Source: Lautropia mirabilis
GTDB taxonomy: Bacteria > Pseudomonadota > Gammaproteobacteria > Burkholderiales > Burkholderiaceae_B
Reading direction: 5' to 3'
Assembly (NCBI GenBank): GCA_945876565.1
Contig: CAMCOS010000009.1
Span: forward strand, 1-64,000
Length of the DNA stretch: 64,000 nt
Shown: positions 34,390 to 43,580 of the stretch, piece by piece
Position numbering within the stretch: position 1 is the first letter of the stretch
Layout of the letters: the number at the start of each line of letters is the position of its first letter
Translations under genes and position numbers: made by a program
Notes under the pieces: generated by a model
What the model was told of the DNA's origin: nothing
The model's database searches: none
What the model saw: the letters and a program-made list of their open reading frames with translations, nothing else

Positions 34390-35527
34390 GTGCAGCATCC
34401 GAGTCGAATGGGTCGACGGCTTTGTCAGCTTTATCGGCTTTGTCAGCTTTATAAGCTTTATCGGCTGCCTTGCTGACTTTGATTTCAGCAGAAGGCCCCG
34501 TGCCCTCGCGTGGCTTAACCCCAAAGTGCTCGCGCACTCTGTTTTCAATTTCGACCGCCATCTCGCCATGCTCTTTCAGATACTCGCGCACATTATCTTT
34601 ACCCTGACCAATGCGATTGCCGTTGTAACTGAACCAAGAACCTGACTTGTCCACGATATTGGCTGCCACACCCAGGTCAATGATCTCACCCTCGCGTGAA
34701 ACGCCAGTGCCGTACATGATGTCAAACTCTGCCTGCTTAAAGGGCGGTGCGACTTTGTTCTTGACGACTTTCACACGGGTTTCATTGCCCACCACCTCAT
34801 CGCCCTTTTTAATTGAACCAATGCGCCGAATATCGAGACGCACGGAGGCGTAAAACTTCAAGGCGTTACCGCCCGTGGTGGTTTCCGGATTACCAAACAT
34901 CACGCCGATCTTCATGCGGATCTGGTGAATGAAGATCACCATGCAGTTGGTGCGCTTGATGGTGGCGGTCAGTTTTCTGAGGGCCTGGCTCATTAAACGC
35001 GCCTGTAAGCCCGGCAGAGAATCACCCATCTCGCCTTCAATTTCAGCCTTGGGCACCAACGCTGCCACCGAGTCGATCACGATCAAATCCACCGATCCCG
35101 AGCGCACAAGCGCATCTGCGATCTCCAGGGCTTGCTCACCCGTGTCTGGCTGAGAGATCAAAAGGTCGGTCAAGTTCACGCCCACGTGCGAGGCATATTG
35201 AACGTCAAGCGCATGCTCGGCGTCGATAAATGCACAGGTGCCACCGATTTTTTGCATTTCGGCGATCACTTGCAAGGTGAGCGTGGTTTTACCTGAGGAT
35301 TCTGGACCATAGATTTCAACCACACGTCCGCGCGGCAAGCCACCAACACCCAGGGCGATGTCCAAGCCCAAGGATCCCGTAGAGACGACCCGAATGTCAT
35401 GCTCGACCTCGTTGTCGCCGTAGCGCATGACCGATCCCTTGCCAAACTGCTTCTCGATTTGCGCGAGAGCGGCAGCCAAGGCCTTGGCTTTGTCAGAAGC
35501 TGCTTGCTTGCTTAGTTTGTCGTCCAT
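34382..35527 (-). CDS. recA: RecA recombinase
   Basis: This is the 381-aa DNA-dependent ATPase for homologous recombination and SOS induction. The P-loop GPESSGKT (residues 74-81), [30 protein letters not shown] and loop 2 ([18 protein letters not shown]) are present. AAGGA lies before ATG 35527. The C-terminal tail contains Ala-Asp-Lys repeats built from an 18-bp duplication. A LexA box lies in its promoter. It is transcribed together with recX and divergently from a two-component system. Confidence 0.98.
   Translation of the reverse strand: MDDKLSKQAASDKAKALAAALAQIEKQFGKGSVMRYGDNEVEHDIRVVSTGSLGLDIALGVGGLPRGRVVEIYGPESSGKTTLTLQVIAEMQKIGGTCAFIDAEHALDVQYASHVGVNLTDLLISQPDTGEQALEIADALVRSGSVDLIVIDSVAALVPKAEIEGEMGDSLPGLQARLMSQALRKLTATIKRTNCMVIFIHQIRMKIGVMFGNPETTTGGNALKFYASVRLDIRRIGSIKKGDEVVGNETRVKVVKNKVAPPFKQAEFDIMYGTGVSREGEIIDLGVAANIVDKSGSWFSYNGNRIGQGKDNVREYLKEHGEMAVEIENRVREHFGVKPREGTGPSAEIKVSKAADKAYKADKADKADKAVDPFDSDAAHE
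34418..34453. repeat. 18-bp tandem repeat, 2 copies, in-frame in recA
   Basis: GGCTTTGTCAGCTTTATC is followed by GGCTTTGTCAGCTTTATA. It encodes the Tyr/Asp-Lys-Ala-Asp-Lys-Ala repeats in the disordered C-terminal tail of RecA. Confidence 0.88.
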
Positions 35528-35615
35528 GTTGTTCCTTGCTTTAAAAAGGTGGCAGTGTCTGTTTGATGGTCTTGCAACGGTGCTTGACCAGACATGGCAA
35601 GCATTATCACACTCG

Positions 35616-35645
35616 ATAGTACTGTACAAATAACCAGTATGACAA
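35616..35645 (-). promoter_or_regulatory. recA promoter with LexA (SOS) box
   Basis: TACTGT-N8-CCAGTA at 35620-35639 matches the LexA consensus TACTGT-N8-ACAGTA with one mismatch. On the minus strand it sits between a -35 TTGTCA (35640-35645) and a -10 TACTAT (35616-35621) with an 18-bp spacer. LexA binding would therefore block the promoter directly. Confidence 0.85.
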
Positions 35646-35781
35646 TCGTAATCACATCGCTCACACCAAAAATTAGGCCCAAACCCACCAAAACACCTGA
35701 AATTCGGGGATGTTCCTGTATGCAATTCGCAACAGCTGTGCCAGAATGGTTTGGTCTGATCTGAGAAAGAATACGACAACG

Positions 35782-36480
35782 ATGAGAATACTGATCGCCG
35801 AAGATGACAGCCTGTTGGCTGATGCACTTACCCAATCCTTGCGTCAAAGCGGCTACGCTGTGGATGCCGTGAGCGACGGCTTGGCCACCAACACGGTGCT
35901 GCGCTCGCAAGAGTTTGATCTGCTGATCTTGGACATCGGCCTGCCACGCATGAGTGGGCTAGAGGTGCTGCAAAGCCTGCGCGCGCAGAACTCTCGCTTG
36001 CCCGTGCTGATTCTGACCGCGGCCGACTCCGTTGACCAGCGCGTCAAGGGGCTGGACTTGGGTGCCGATGACTATATGGCCAAGCCCTTCGCCTTGTCTG
36101 AACTAGAGGCCCGCGTGCGTGCGCTGACCCGGCGTGGTGCGGGTGGTGGCAGTACGCTTTTAAAGCATGGGCGGCTGGTGTTTGATCAAACAGGACGCGT
36201 GGCCACGGTCGATGACAGGCCGCTCGAACTCTCGGCGCGTGAAGTCAGCCTGCTGGAAATTCTGCTCACGCGCGCCGGCCGCATGGTCAACAAAAGCCAG
36301 ATCGTTGACCATCTCTGCCAATGGGGTGAGGAAGTCAGCTCAAACGCCATTGAGGTCTATATTCACCGCCTGCGTAAAAAGCTCGAGCCCAGTGGCGTTC
36401 GCATCGCCACCGTGCGCGGCCTAGGCTACTGTTTGCAGCGCGACCCCAATGAAGTCAATCACGGCAATGGCAACGGCTGA
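35782..36480 (+). CDS. OmpR-family response regulator (QseB/TctD-like)
   Basis: The 232-aa product has a receiver domain starting [16 protein letters not shown], with the phospho-acceptor Asp in [12 protein letters not shown], followed by [26 protein letters not shown]. The winged-helix output domain ends with [22 protein letters not shown] 35782 is the family start; the frame is open upstream without support. The sensor kinase gene follows 27 nt later. The pair is divergent from recA. Confidence 0.92.
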   Translation: MRILIAEDDSLLADALTQSLRQSGYAVDAVSDGLATNTVLRSQEFDLLILDIGLPRMSGLEVLQSLRAQNSRLPVLILTAADSVDQRVKGLDLGADDYMAKPFALSELEARVRALTRRGAGGGSTLLKHGRLVFDQTGRVATVDDRPLELSAREVSLLEILLTRAGRMVNKSQIVDHLCQWGEEVSSNAIEVYIHRLRKKLEPSGVRIATVRGLGYCLQRDPNEVNHGNGNG

Positions 36481-36507
36481 CAAAGCCCCTAGGATGGACA
36501 GGCACTG

Positions 36508-38064
36508 ATGCCACCCGGTACAACCGTTAACGGCACAAGCGCGAGCAACGCGAGCGCGAGCGTCATAAGCGTAAACAACACAACCGCTGGCAGCACAAGC
36601 ACTGCGCCCTCGTTTACCAAGCCAGATGCCAATGCGCTGTATCGCCGCAGCCTCTTGGGCGAGATTCTGGACTGGATGCTCGCGCCCTTGTTTTTACTGT
36701 GGCCCATGAGCGTGGCCATCACCTATGTAGTGGCACAAGACATCGCCAACACGCCTTATGATCGAGGCCTTCGAAGCGCGCTTGCCGTGTTATCAGAACA
36801 AATTCAGTGGCCCAATGGCGATACTGGCCAGCCCATCCTGCCCTTGAACCCACTGACCAAGGTGGCGCTGCGCACACACGACAGCGAAGGCGTATTCTGG
36901 AAAGCCCAAGTCGTGCTGTACACGGGCGCTGGCCAATTAGATGGACCGGTCATTGGCGGCGATGCAGCCCTGCCCACCCCCAAACTGAACTATGAAGATA
37001 TCCGGCCAGGTCGAGTAGCCTACATGGACCAGACGATCAATGGCTTTGACGTGCGCCTGGCTTATCAATGGGCCTACAACCAGCGCTATCCAACCGATGA
37101 CTTGGTGTTGCTGGTCGTGGCCGAAGGCCGCGAGCCACGCGTGGAACTGGCCAACGCCATCATCAAAGGCGTCATCATCCCGCAGTTTCTGGTCTTGCCG
37201 ATTGCGGTGCTTTTGGTTTGGTTTGGGCTCTCTCGCGGTGTAGCACCCATCAATGCGTTGCAACGCCGTTTAAGAGCGCGCCGGCCAGACGACCTCTCGG
37301 CCATCGATGAATACGCCACACCCGCCGAGATCACGCCGCTTGTGACCGCCATGAACGACCTGTTGAGCAGGCTATCAGGCAATATTGAAGCGCAACGCCG
37401 CTTTGTGGCCGACGCAGCACACCAACTGAAGACCCCATTATCTGGCTTGCGCTTGCAGGCCGAGCTCGCCCTCAAATCGGCCTCCAACCCAGAAACGGTA
37501 GAGAACCTGCACAAGATTGTCGCTGGCACAGCGCGCGCCACGCGCTTAATCAATCAGTTGCTCTTGATGGCCACCGCAGAAAACCCTGATCTAGTGCAAT
37601 TGGTGCCCTTGGACTTGAATAAGCTCGCGCGCCAAGTCACTGAAGAATGGGTCGAGCAGGCAATGGCACGCGGTGTTGACTTAGGATTTGAAGAAACCGA
37701 TGAGCCCGCCATGATCCGTGGCCAATCGTTGCTGCTGTCTGAGGCGCTAAACAACCTGATTGACAATGCGCTTCGTTATGCACCTTACTCGGGGCAAGTG
37801 ACTGTTAGCGTGAAACTGACCGACACCGAGGTATCGTTGAGCGTTCAAGATAATGGGCCCGGCATCTCGGCCGACGAACGCGAGCGGATATTCGATCGCT
37901 TTTACCGCGTGCTTGGCACACAGACCCACGGCAGTGGTCTGGGTTTGGCGATTGTCAAAGAAATCGCGCAAAAGCATCAAGCCAAAATTATTGTTGATAA
38001 TGCGCGGCTCTTTGCCCGCCCTCCCGGTACTCGCTTCACCGTCACATTCCAACGGGCACGTTAA
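36508..38064 (+). CDS. sensor histidine kinase (TctE/QseC-like)
   Basis: This 518-aa membrane kinase begins with about 40 polar Ser/Thr/Ala-rich residues. A first helix (LDWMLAPLFLLWPMSVAITYVV), a periplasmic sensor domain of the 2CSK type and a second helix (FLVLPIAVLLVWFGLS) follow. The HAMP region leads to the H-box FVADAAHQLKTPLSGLRLQAEL, then the N-box NNLIDNALRYAP and G-boxes DNGPGIS and GSGLGLAIV. It should phosphorylate the regulator encoded just upstream. TctE-type sensors often respond to carboxylic acids, but no transporter gene is adjacent to suggest a signal. Confidence 0.9.
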   Translation: MPPGTTVNGTSASNASASVISVNNTTAGSTSTAPSFTKPDANALYRRSLLGEILDWMLAPLFLLWPMSVAITYVVAQDIANTPYDRGLRSALAVLSEQIQWPNGDTGQPILPLNPLTKVALRTHDSEGVFWKAQVVLYTGAGQLDGPVIGGDAALPTPKLNYEDIRPGRVAYMDQTINGFDVRLAYQWAYNQRYPTDDLVLLVVAEGREPRVELANAIIKGVIIPQFLVLPIAVLLVWFGLSRGVAPINALQRRLRARRPDDLSAIDEYATPAEITPLVTAMNDLLSRLSGNIEAQRRFVADAAHQLKTPLSGLRLQAELALKSASNPETVENLHKIVAGTARATRLINQLLLMATAENPDLVQLVPLDLNKLARQVTEEWVEQAMARGVDLGFEETDEPAMIRGQSLLLSEALNNLIDNALRYAPYSGQVTVSVKLTDTEVSLSVQDNGPGISADERERIFDRFYRVLGTQTHGSGLGLAIVKEIAQKHQAKIIVDNARLFARPPGTRFTVTFQRAR

Positions 38065-38228
38065 GTTAGGCTGGGCAGCCCCCATCAAGTGCTAGCGCCT
38101 AGGTGCTGCGGTCCAAACCAGTGAAGATCGCTGCGCGCACGCCACTCTCACCCAAAACGGACAAACATCAGGTCGGCTTTTGTCAGGATAAAGTCAGTAA
38201 ACTCTACTAATATTTACTTGTCTTTCGG

Positions 38229-38264
38229 AATACAGAAGGCTGTGTTACAAAATTGTTCTGTATT
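38229..38264. repeat. 9-bp perfect inverted repeat
   Basis: AATACAGAA (38229-38237) and TTCTGTATT (38256-38264) are separated by 18 bp. They lie downstream of the sensor kinase and directly upstream of the candidate small RNA, so they could be an operator or part of its 5' structure. Confidence 0.5.
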
Positions 38265-38271
38265 GGCTATG

Positions 38272-38409
38272 TCCCTAATGTTGATGTAGCGCTGATGGCT
38301 GACGGCTGACAGCGAAGGGCTGTTATTGTTGATTGATCCCCCGCCGGATGGGACTGCTGCGCCCTACCGGCTTTCGAGACCCTGATAAACGTCTGGGTCT
38401 CTTTTTTTT
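38272..38409 (+). ncRNA. candidate small RNA ending in a strong terminator
   Basis: There is no open frame here, but there is ordered structure. GCCGG (38343-38347) pairs with CCGGC (38367-38371), enclosing GGG/CCC (38350-38352 with 38362-38364), and a terminator hairpin with eight T follows at once. Upstream, TTGTTC (38254) and TAATGT (38276) are spaced about 17 bp apart as a possible promoter. It could instead be the 3' end of the two-component mRNA. The 5' end given here is a guess, and I do not recognise an Rfam family. Confidence 0.45.
38376..38409 (+). terminator. strong intrinsic terminator
   Basis: GAGACCC (38376-38382) pairs with GGGTCTC (38395-38401) around a 12-nt loop and is followed by eight T residues (38402-38409). 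It is 312 bp past the sensor kinase stop, far for that gene alone, which supports a separate short transcript. Confidence 0.88.
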
Positions 38410-38415
38410 GCGCAA

Positions 38416-38441
38416 CTGACATGCTGACCTGACATGCTGAC
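38416..38441. repeat. 13-bp tandem repeat, 2 copies
   Basis: CTGACATGCTGAC is repeated twice and followed by CT, directly after the terminator T-tract. Confidence 0.85.
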
Positions 38442-38516
38442 CTACTTAGCTTTGCGGTAGAGCAAAAACTCAGGTAATGCCAACTACTAAGTAAATGCTC
38501 AGCACACATCGTCCGC

Positions 38517-38993
38517 TCAAACCGCCGCCATGCGCTTGCGCAATCGTTTCAGCACGGCCCCAATGAGCGGCAAGCGCTCATAAAGACCCGCAGCCACATC
38601 CCAGTAGTCCACGTGGTCTGTCACTAACCCCTGGTCGTTAATCGCAAAGCGCGTACCGCCTGGGATATCGAATGACTGACCGCGCCACTCAAACTTAAAC
38701 TGCCAGGCCACAAACGCATGGAATGAACTTTGGCCTGAAGTTTGATCCAACGTTTGGCCTGAAGTTTGGCCCCACTGCTCGGCCTGCTCAATAACCTGCG
38801 TGATCTCAAACCTTGGGTTTGTCAGGTTCTCAAACATATGAGCGTATATTGCCTGAATCTGATCGATGCCCACGACATCGTTAAACGGGTCTTTGAAGTG
38901 CGCATTGCCGGCATAGACCTCACCAATCGCATCGAGTGTCTGTGGTGTGAGCGACTCGAACCAGGCCGTAATCTTGGGCAACGGACTTGTCAT
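38517..38993 (-). CDS. NTF2-like / SnoaL-like family protein
   Basis: This 158-aa single-domain protein has the NTF2-like fold. PLPKITAWFESLTPQTLDAIGEVYA is split by loops from AHFKDPFNDVVG and the C-terminal DHVDYWDVAAGLYERLP, which are typical. Members bind small hydrophobic molecules or act as isomerases and hydratases. Residues 78-90 contain a 24-bp duplication (Gly-Gln-Thr repeats). It is the last gene of the lipid operon, 82 nt after the SDR gene. ATG 38993 was chosen by family length. Confidence 0.78.
   Translation of the reverse strand: MTSPLPKITAWFESLTPQTLDAIGEVYAGNAHFKDPFNDVVGIDQIQAIYAHMFENLTNPRFEITQVIEQAEQWGQTSGQTLDQTSGQSSFHAFVAWQFKFEWRGQSFDIPGGTRFAINDQGLVTDHVDYWDVAAGLYERLPLIGAVLKRLRKRMAAV
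38729..38771. repeat. 24-bp tandem duplication, in-frame
   Basis: TTTGGCCTGAAGTTTG followed by ATCCAACG repeats as TTTGGCCTGAAGTTTGG with a period of 24 bp. It encodes the repeated Gln-Thr-Ser-Gly-Gln units of the NTF2-like protein. Confidence 0.8.
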
Positions 38994-39075
38994 GATGGCG
39001 GTGACTCTGAATGGTTGCTTGAAATGGCGCACTTAGGTCATGCGTTGGCTTGATTCGGGCTACTGGAACACTGGA

Positions 39076-39891
39076 TCACTGCTTGGTTGCCCGATGCAAC
39101 AAAGGGAAGCGCCAGCGGTATGGCAGGCGACTGACCCAACGCAAGCCATTGGCGAATCCCCTAGGAAACCGAATCTCAAACCAGCCTTTGGCCATGCCAT
39201 CGATGATCGCTTGCGCGGCCTCGGGCGGCGTCATCAAGCCCGGCATCTCAAAGTCGTTGTTGGCAGTCATCGGCGTTTGCACAAAGCCCGGACTAATCAA
39301 ATACACGCCTAGCCCTTTGGGTGCCAACTCAAAATACAGCGTCTCTGTAAAATTCTGCAAGGCCGATTTGGTCGCACCATAGACAATTGCGCGCGGCAAC
39401 CCCGTGTAACCCGAAATACTGCCAACCACTGCAATCGAACCACTGCGTTGCGCCAATAAACGCGGCGTGACGTGTCTAACCGCCTCGTACATGCTGATGA
39501 CGTTTAACTCGTAGCTTGCCCGAACCTCATCCATGTTCAGGTTCCACGAGTGCTGCGGATCATAGCGGGCCGCACCGAGCACCACCAAGTCCAAGCCGCC
39601 GAAACCAGCAAACACTTCTTCGACTGCTTGCGGCCAGGCTTGCGTGTCGGTCACGTCAAAAGGCACAACCATGGCGTTGCCACCCTTGGGGTGCTTGCTG
39701 ATCAACTCGGTCAGTCTATCTGCCCGTCTGGCTGACACCGCCACCCGGGCACCGGCATCAAGTAGCGCACTAGCCAATGCAGCACCGATACCACTCGATG
39801 CCCCCACGATCCACACCCGACGATCGGTCCAGTCTTTGACGGGCGGGTTCAAGGGCTTAAACATAGATCCAAATAAAGACTGCTGCATCAT
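39076..39891 (-). CDS. short-chain dehydrogenase/reductase
   Basis: This 271-aa NAD(P)-dependent SDR has the nucleotide motif VGASSGIGAALASAL (about residues 28-42), ARRADRL, the active-site Ser in VVGSISGYTG and YGATK with the catalytic Tyr and Lys. The C-terminus is basic and aromatic (RWVSRLPYRWRFPLLH), suggesting membrane contact. It overlaps the DUF3833 gene as ATGATGA, with AAGGA just before. In the operon it could reduce or oxidise a modified acyl chain (inference). Confidence 0.87.
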   Translation of the reverse strand: MMQQSLFGSMFKPLNPPVKDWTDRRVWIVGASSGIGAALASALLDAGARVAVSARRADRLTELISKHPKGGNAMVVPFDVTDTQAWPQAVEEVFAGFGGLDLVVLGAARYDPQHSWNLNMDEVRASYELNVISMYEAVRHVTPRLLAQRSGSIAVVGSISGYTGLPRAIVYGATKSALQNFTETLYFELAPKGLGVYLISPGFVQTPMTANNDFEMPGLMTPPEAAQAIIDGMAKGWFEIRFPRGFANGLRWVSRLPYRWRFPLLHRATKQ

Positions 39892-40466
39892 GATCCTTGC
39901 GCTTTGCTGGTGGCTGAATCAACTTGATCGCCCACCTGACGCTTTTTAAAAAACAGTGAGACTTCACCCAGGTCAAACCCAAACTTGGACATCGTTGAGC
40001 GGTTCATCATGGTGTTCTCATCCATGAGCCACATCCAGTCATCGAACTTCACGTCATAGACCTTGCCGTCCACCGGCAGCTGCAGCGTGTACTTCCAATG
40101 CAAAGCGTTACCCGCCACCTTGCCAATTGCCACGCCCACCACATCATCAGCCGTGCCATGCCAGGTGCCATCGGGCTGCTTGGTCAAGGTCCAGACACGG
40201 CGCTGCTTCTCGCCATCGGCATAAGTAAAGCGCTCATCCAGCACACCCCGATTCGGACCGTCCCATGTGCCCACAATCTCCACATGAAAGCGTCTGACCA
40301 GCTCACCGTTACGCTTTTGAAATATCCCCCAGGCATCCATCTCGCCACTGAAGAAGGTGGATAAATCGAGCACTGGCTTCTGGTCAGCGTAGGTTGAAAC
40401 ATCCACGCTGCCGCATGCGGTCAACAACGCCGCACTCATTGCGGCAAACATTACTTTGAGTTTCAT
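39888..40466 (-). CDS. DUF3833-family lipoprotein
   Basis: This 192-aa protein has a lipoprotein signal (MKLKVMFAAMSAALLTACGS). Conserved DUF3833 features follow: LDLSTFFSGEMDAWGIFQKR, FTYADGEKQRRVW, DDVVGVAIGKVAGNALHWKY and MNRSTMSKFGFDLGEV. No enzymatic function is known. Genes of this family are commonly found next to CFA-synthase-like, DUF1365 and FAD oxidoreductase genes, as here. Its ATG overlaps the MFS stop (ATGA). Confidence 0.88.
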   Translation of the reverse strand: MKLKVMFAAMSAALLTACGSVDVSTYADQKPVLDLSTFFSGEMDAWGIFQKRNGELVRRFHVEIVGTWDGPNRGVLDERFTYADGEKQRRVWTLTKQPDGTWHGTADDVVGVAIGKVAGNALHWKYTLQLPVDGKVYDVKFDDWMWLMDENTMMNRSTMSKFGFDLGEVSLFFKKRQVGDQVDSATSKAQGS

Positions 40467-41749
40467 GACAAGGACTCCAGCTGATTGAGTTTGGCACCCG
40501 CAGGCCAAATGACCCACGCCGCCATGAGTTTGAAAGCCACTGGTAGCACCGCGTACAAAACCGACAACACACCGGCAGTCGCGGGTTCTCCTGGCACATA
40601 GCCCAAGGTACCAAGCAAGGGCAGTGCGGCCCCCGCCGCCAAGGCCAAGGAGAACTTCGCAATCAAGGCCCAGAAGCCGAAGTAGAGCCCGGTGTTCGCG
40701 CGTTCCGCCGGTTCAATGGCATCAGCTAGCATGGCAGGCGGCAGGGCCAAATCAGCGCCGAGTGCCGCGCCACTGACAGCACACACCAACACGTACAGCC
40801 AGACGTCACCCGCACCCAAGAGCGCGGCTGCGACTAAAGCCATGCTCGCCATCACCGCACCCAAGCCCCAGGCCTTGACCTTGCCCACTTTGTCTGAGTA
40901 GCGCACCCACAAAGGCAAGGTCACCAAGCCCGCCAAAAAGTAGACACCCAGAAACAGCCCGGCTTGGCCTGTGGCCTGCAACACATCATCGACAAAGAAC
41001 AAAATCAGGGTCGCCGGGATCGCAGCCGAGGTCGCGTTAAACAAATAAAACCAGTAGAGCCTGCGGATACCGGGGTTCTTTAATGCCTCGCGCCAAGTCG
41101 AACGCTTGTCCGACAAAGCGAGGATCGGTTTGGGCGAACCCAGCAAAGTCACCATCAAGCCGATCGCCAACACCACGGCAAACACGAGCGACAAGCGAAC
41201 ATAGGCTTGGTTTTCACCGAGCTGCGCCACCCACACCACCGGCAACACCGAGGCGAGCACCACACCAATGACACCACTGGCCTCACGCCATCCCGTCACC
41301 CGCGCCCTGCCCGCTTGATCATCAGTCAGCCTTGCACCCCAAGCCAAGTAACAAACATTCAAGCAACTGTGGGCGGTATAGACCAGTACGAGGCTAATCG
41401 ACAGCCATAGCAACAACTGCACTTGCCCTTGCTGAAGCCCTATCTCAGGCCCCATCAACGAAGGCATAAACAAGAGCGCAAACCCAATGGCAAGCACCAC
41501 GGCCGCTGCAACCATCAGCACCGCCCAACCACGGCTGAATTTGGCTAGCCAATCCACCAGACGGCCAATCAAGGGATCCTGCGCCGTGTCAATTAAGCGC
41601 ACCGCAAAGAGCGTGACCCCAAGCGCTGTCAGACTGACGCCCAAGCTGTCACTGTAGAACTTGGGTGCCATCATGTAGATCGGCAGCATCGCCATGGCCA
41701 AGGGCAAAGCCAAGGCGCTGTAGGCAGCCAATGGCCATTGGCGTGTCAC
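40463..41749 (-). CDS. MFS transporter (GPH/MelB-like)
   Basis: This 428-aa permease has about twelve membrane helices. The N-terminal YSALALPLAMAMLPIYMMAPKFY and DTAQDPLIGRLVDW resemble the glycoside-pentoside-hexuronide group. Similar carriers encoded with lipid-modifying genes are poorly characterised; some related MFS proteins move lipids or lipid-like molecules. ATGA overlaps link it to both neighbours, so its dosage is tied to the operon. Confidence 0.85.
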   Translation of the reverse strand: MTRQWPLAAYSALALPLAMAMLPIYMMAPKFYSDSLGVSLTALGVTLFAVRLIDTAQDPLIGRLVDWLAKFSRGWAVLMVAAAVVLAIGFALLFMPSLMGPEIGLQQGQVQLLLWLSISLVLVYTAHSCLNVCYLAWGARLTDDQAGRARVTGWREASGVIGVVLASVLPVVWVAQLGENQAYVRLSLVFAVVLAIGLMVTLLGSPKPILALSDKRSTWREALKNPGIRRLYWFYLFNATSAAIPATLILFFVDDVLQATGQAGLFLGVYFLAGLVTLPLWVRYSDKVGKVKAWGLGAVMASMALVAAALLGAGDVWLYVLVCAVSGAALGADLALPPAMLADAIEPAERANTGLYFGFWALIAKFSLALAAGAALPLLGTLGYVPGEPATAGVLSVLYAVLPVAFKLMAAWVIWPAGAKLNQLESLS

Positions 41750-42363
41750 TGCGTAACCTCTGGCGCGCGAATCGCCTCTTGACCTAGCAGCGCTTGACGC
41801 AAGGCAGGCTGCTTTGTCTTTGGGTCAAGCCAAATCGCAAAAAATGCTTTGGCCAAGCGCTCATCAATTTGACCCGTCAGTTGGTCGTTGTAGAAGAACA
41901 CTGCCCCCTGACCTGGCGTATAGACGCCCGTTAACGTGTCGCCAGCCTTGACCGACTCCATGGCCTGATCCAGCTTTTGTGTCCACTCGGGGTTTCGGTC
42001 AACCGCGAACCCAAGCTCACGCATCTGATCAATCGATGCCTTGACAATATCCTCTTTGGAAACGGTACGCGCATAGCGCAGGGTTAACGCAAACGGACCA
42101 CCAGGCTGGTACTGGCCAAGTGGTGACCACAGTGTGGCGTCGTACACCAAAAACCCCCACCAACGGAATTGTCCGCTGCCAACCTCACCGGCCTTAGGCA
42201 AAAACACCGCCCAGGCAGCATTGTCCGCGGCTTTGTCCGCGGCTTTGTCCGCGGGCCTATCCAATGGCTTCTCCGCGATCGCCGTCGGTGCCCACAAAAG
42301 ACCGGCCAGCGCCAACGACCCGACCGACAAAAAACTTGCCATCTTGCTCGTGGCGTGCCTCAT
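41746..42363 (-). CDS. chalcone isomerase-like protein (first copy)
   Basis: This 205-aa protein has a signal peptide (about residues 1-30, ending near PTAIAEK), so it acts in the periplasm. The Chalcone_3-like fold is suggested by LVYDATLWSP, ALTLRYARTVSKEDIVKASIDQM, KAGDTLTGVYTPGQGAVFFYN and FFAIWLDP. Relatives bind fatty acids rather than chalcones. A 12-bp repeat encodes Ala-Asp-Lys units after the signal. ATG 42363 overlaps the CFA stop as ATGA and is preferred over 42384. Confidence 0.8.
   Translation of the reverse strand: MRHATSKMASFLSVGSLALAGLLWAPTAIAEKPLDRPADKAADKAADNAAWAVFLPKAGEVGSGQFRWWGFLVYDATLWSPLGQYQPGGPFALTLRYARTVSKEDIVKASIDQMRELGFAVDRNPEWTQKLDQAMESVKAGDTLTGVYTPGQGAVFFYNDQLTGQIDERLAKAFFAIWLDPKTKQPALRQALLGQEAIRAPEVTQ
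42221..42256. repeat. 12-bp tandem repeat, 3 copies, in-frame
   Basis: TTGTCCGCGGCT occurs twice, followed by TTGTCCGCGGGC. It encodes Ala-Ala-Asp-Lys repeats right after the signal peptide of the first chalcone isomerase-like protein. Confidence 0.92.
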
Positions 42364-43580
42364 GATGCGTGTGTGAGTAACCATTGCCTGACACCCGTGC
42401 GTTGTTCCCGGAAACCTGCCTCGCAGTACGCCAGGTACATGCGCCAGATCCGAACGAATGATTCATCAAACCCAAGCGCCCGAATATCAGACAGCTTGGC
42501 CTCAAACTGCTGCAGCCATCGGTTCAATGTCTCGGCATAATCCAAACCGAAACTGAACTCGTCTTTGATTTGCAGATTCGCTTGACCAGCGAGTTTCTTA
42601 AATCGCGATGGACTAGGCAACATGCCACCCGGAAAGATGTACTGCTGAATAAAGTCGGTACCGCTGACGTAGGCGTCAAACCGCTCGTTGGCAATGTCGA
42701 TCGTCTGAATCGCGACCTTGCCACCGGGCTTCAGGCTTCTCTTAACCATATTGAAAAACCCTGACCAGTGACGCAAGCCCACGGCCTCGAACATCTCAAT
42801 CGAAACAATGTGGTCGTACTGCCCTTGCACGTCACGGTAGTCACAAATCGACAGATCAACCAAATCAGCCAGCCCTTCACGCTGCATGCGCGCGCGTGCC
42901 CAAGCCAACTGCTCATCGGACAAGGTAATGCCCGTGACTTTCAAGCCGCGCTGAGCCGCGCGTTCAGCCAAACCACCCCAGCCACAACCAATCTCCAAAA
43001 TATGCTGGCCCGGTTTGGCATCAATGGCATCGAGCATGCGGTCATATTTGGTGTGCTGTGCCTCTGCGAGGTCACCATCGGCGCCGTCTTTGAAGATCGC
43101 AGCCGAGTAACTCATCGAGGGGTCTAGCCACAGGCGGTAGAAATCATTGCCCAAGTCATAGTGGGCCAGGATGTTGCGACGACTGCCCTTGCGATTGTTG
43201 TCGCGCAAAACCCAGTGAGCCAGTCGTTTCACCAGCAAGGCCCACCATGTCCCGTGCACTGAATTGACGGCATCTTCGTTGCGCAAAGCAAATCGAAACA
43301 AATTCAACAAATCCGGGCAATCAACCCACTGTCGCCGATAACTCTCAGCAAACCCAACGTCGCCCTGGCGCAGGATCGCAGACGCACAAGACCAGTCATG
43401 CACGGTGAGTTGCGCATGTGGCCACTCACCCTGCTTACCAAACAGCATCGAGCGGCCTTGCGGATCAACCAGCGTGAGCGAACCGATTTTTAGTTTCGCC
43501 AGCATAGACACAAATGCCCTGGCCGCCCACGGCAGTTCGCGGATGGTTTGACGGTCAATGACGTATTCGTTGGCGTTCAT
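42360..43580 (-). CDS. cyclopropane-fatty-acyl-phospholipid synthase family methyltransferase
   Basis: The 406-aa product transfers a methyl(ene) group from S-adenosylmethionine to unsaturated acyl chains of membrane phospholipids. Its SAM motif is HILEIGCGWGGLAERAA (about residues 190-205), preceded by NILAHYDLGNDFYRLWLDPSMSYS and followed by GITLSDEQLAWA and YDHIVSIEMFEAVG. It could make cyclopropane rings, or methylated unsaturated chains like UfaM of furan fatty acid synthesis; the partner genes favour the second (inference). ATGA overlaps on both sides. Confidence 0.92.
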   Translation of the reverse strand: MNANEYVIDRQTIRELPWAARAFVSMLAKLKIGSLTLVDPQGRSMLFGKQGEWPHAQLTVHDWSCASAILRQGDVGFAESYRRQWVDCPDLLNLFRFALRNEDAVNSVHGTWWALLVKRLAHWVLRDNNRKGSRRNILAHYDLGNDFYRLWLDPSMSYSAAIFKDGADGDLAEAQHTKYDRMLDAIDAKPGQHILEIGCGWGGLAERAAQRGLKVTGITLSDEQLAWARARMQREGLADLVDLSICDYRDVQGQYDHIVSIEMFEAVGLRHWSGFFNMVKRSLKPGGKVAIQTIDIANERFDAYVSGTDFIQQYIFPGGMLPSPSRFKKLAGQANLQIKDEFSFGLDYAETLNRWLQQFEAKLSDIRALGFDESFVRIWRMYLAYCEAGFREQRTGVRQWLLTHAS

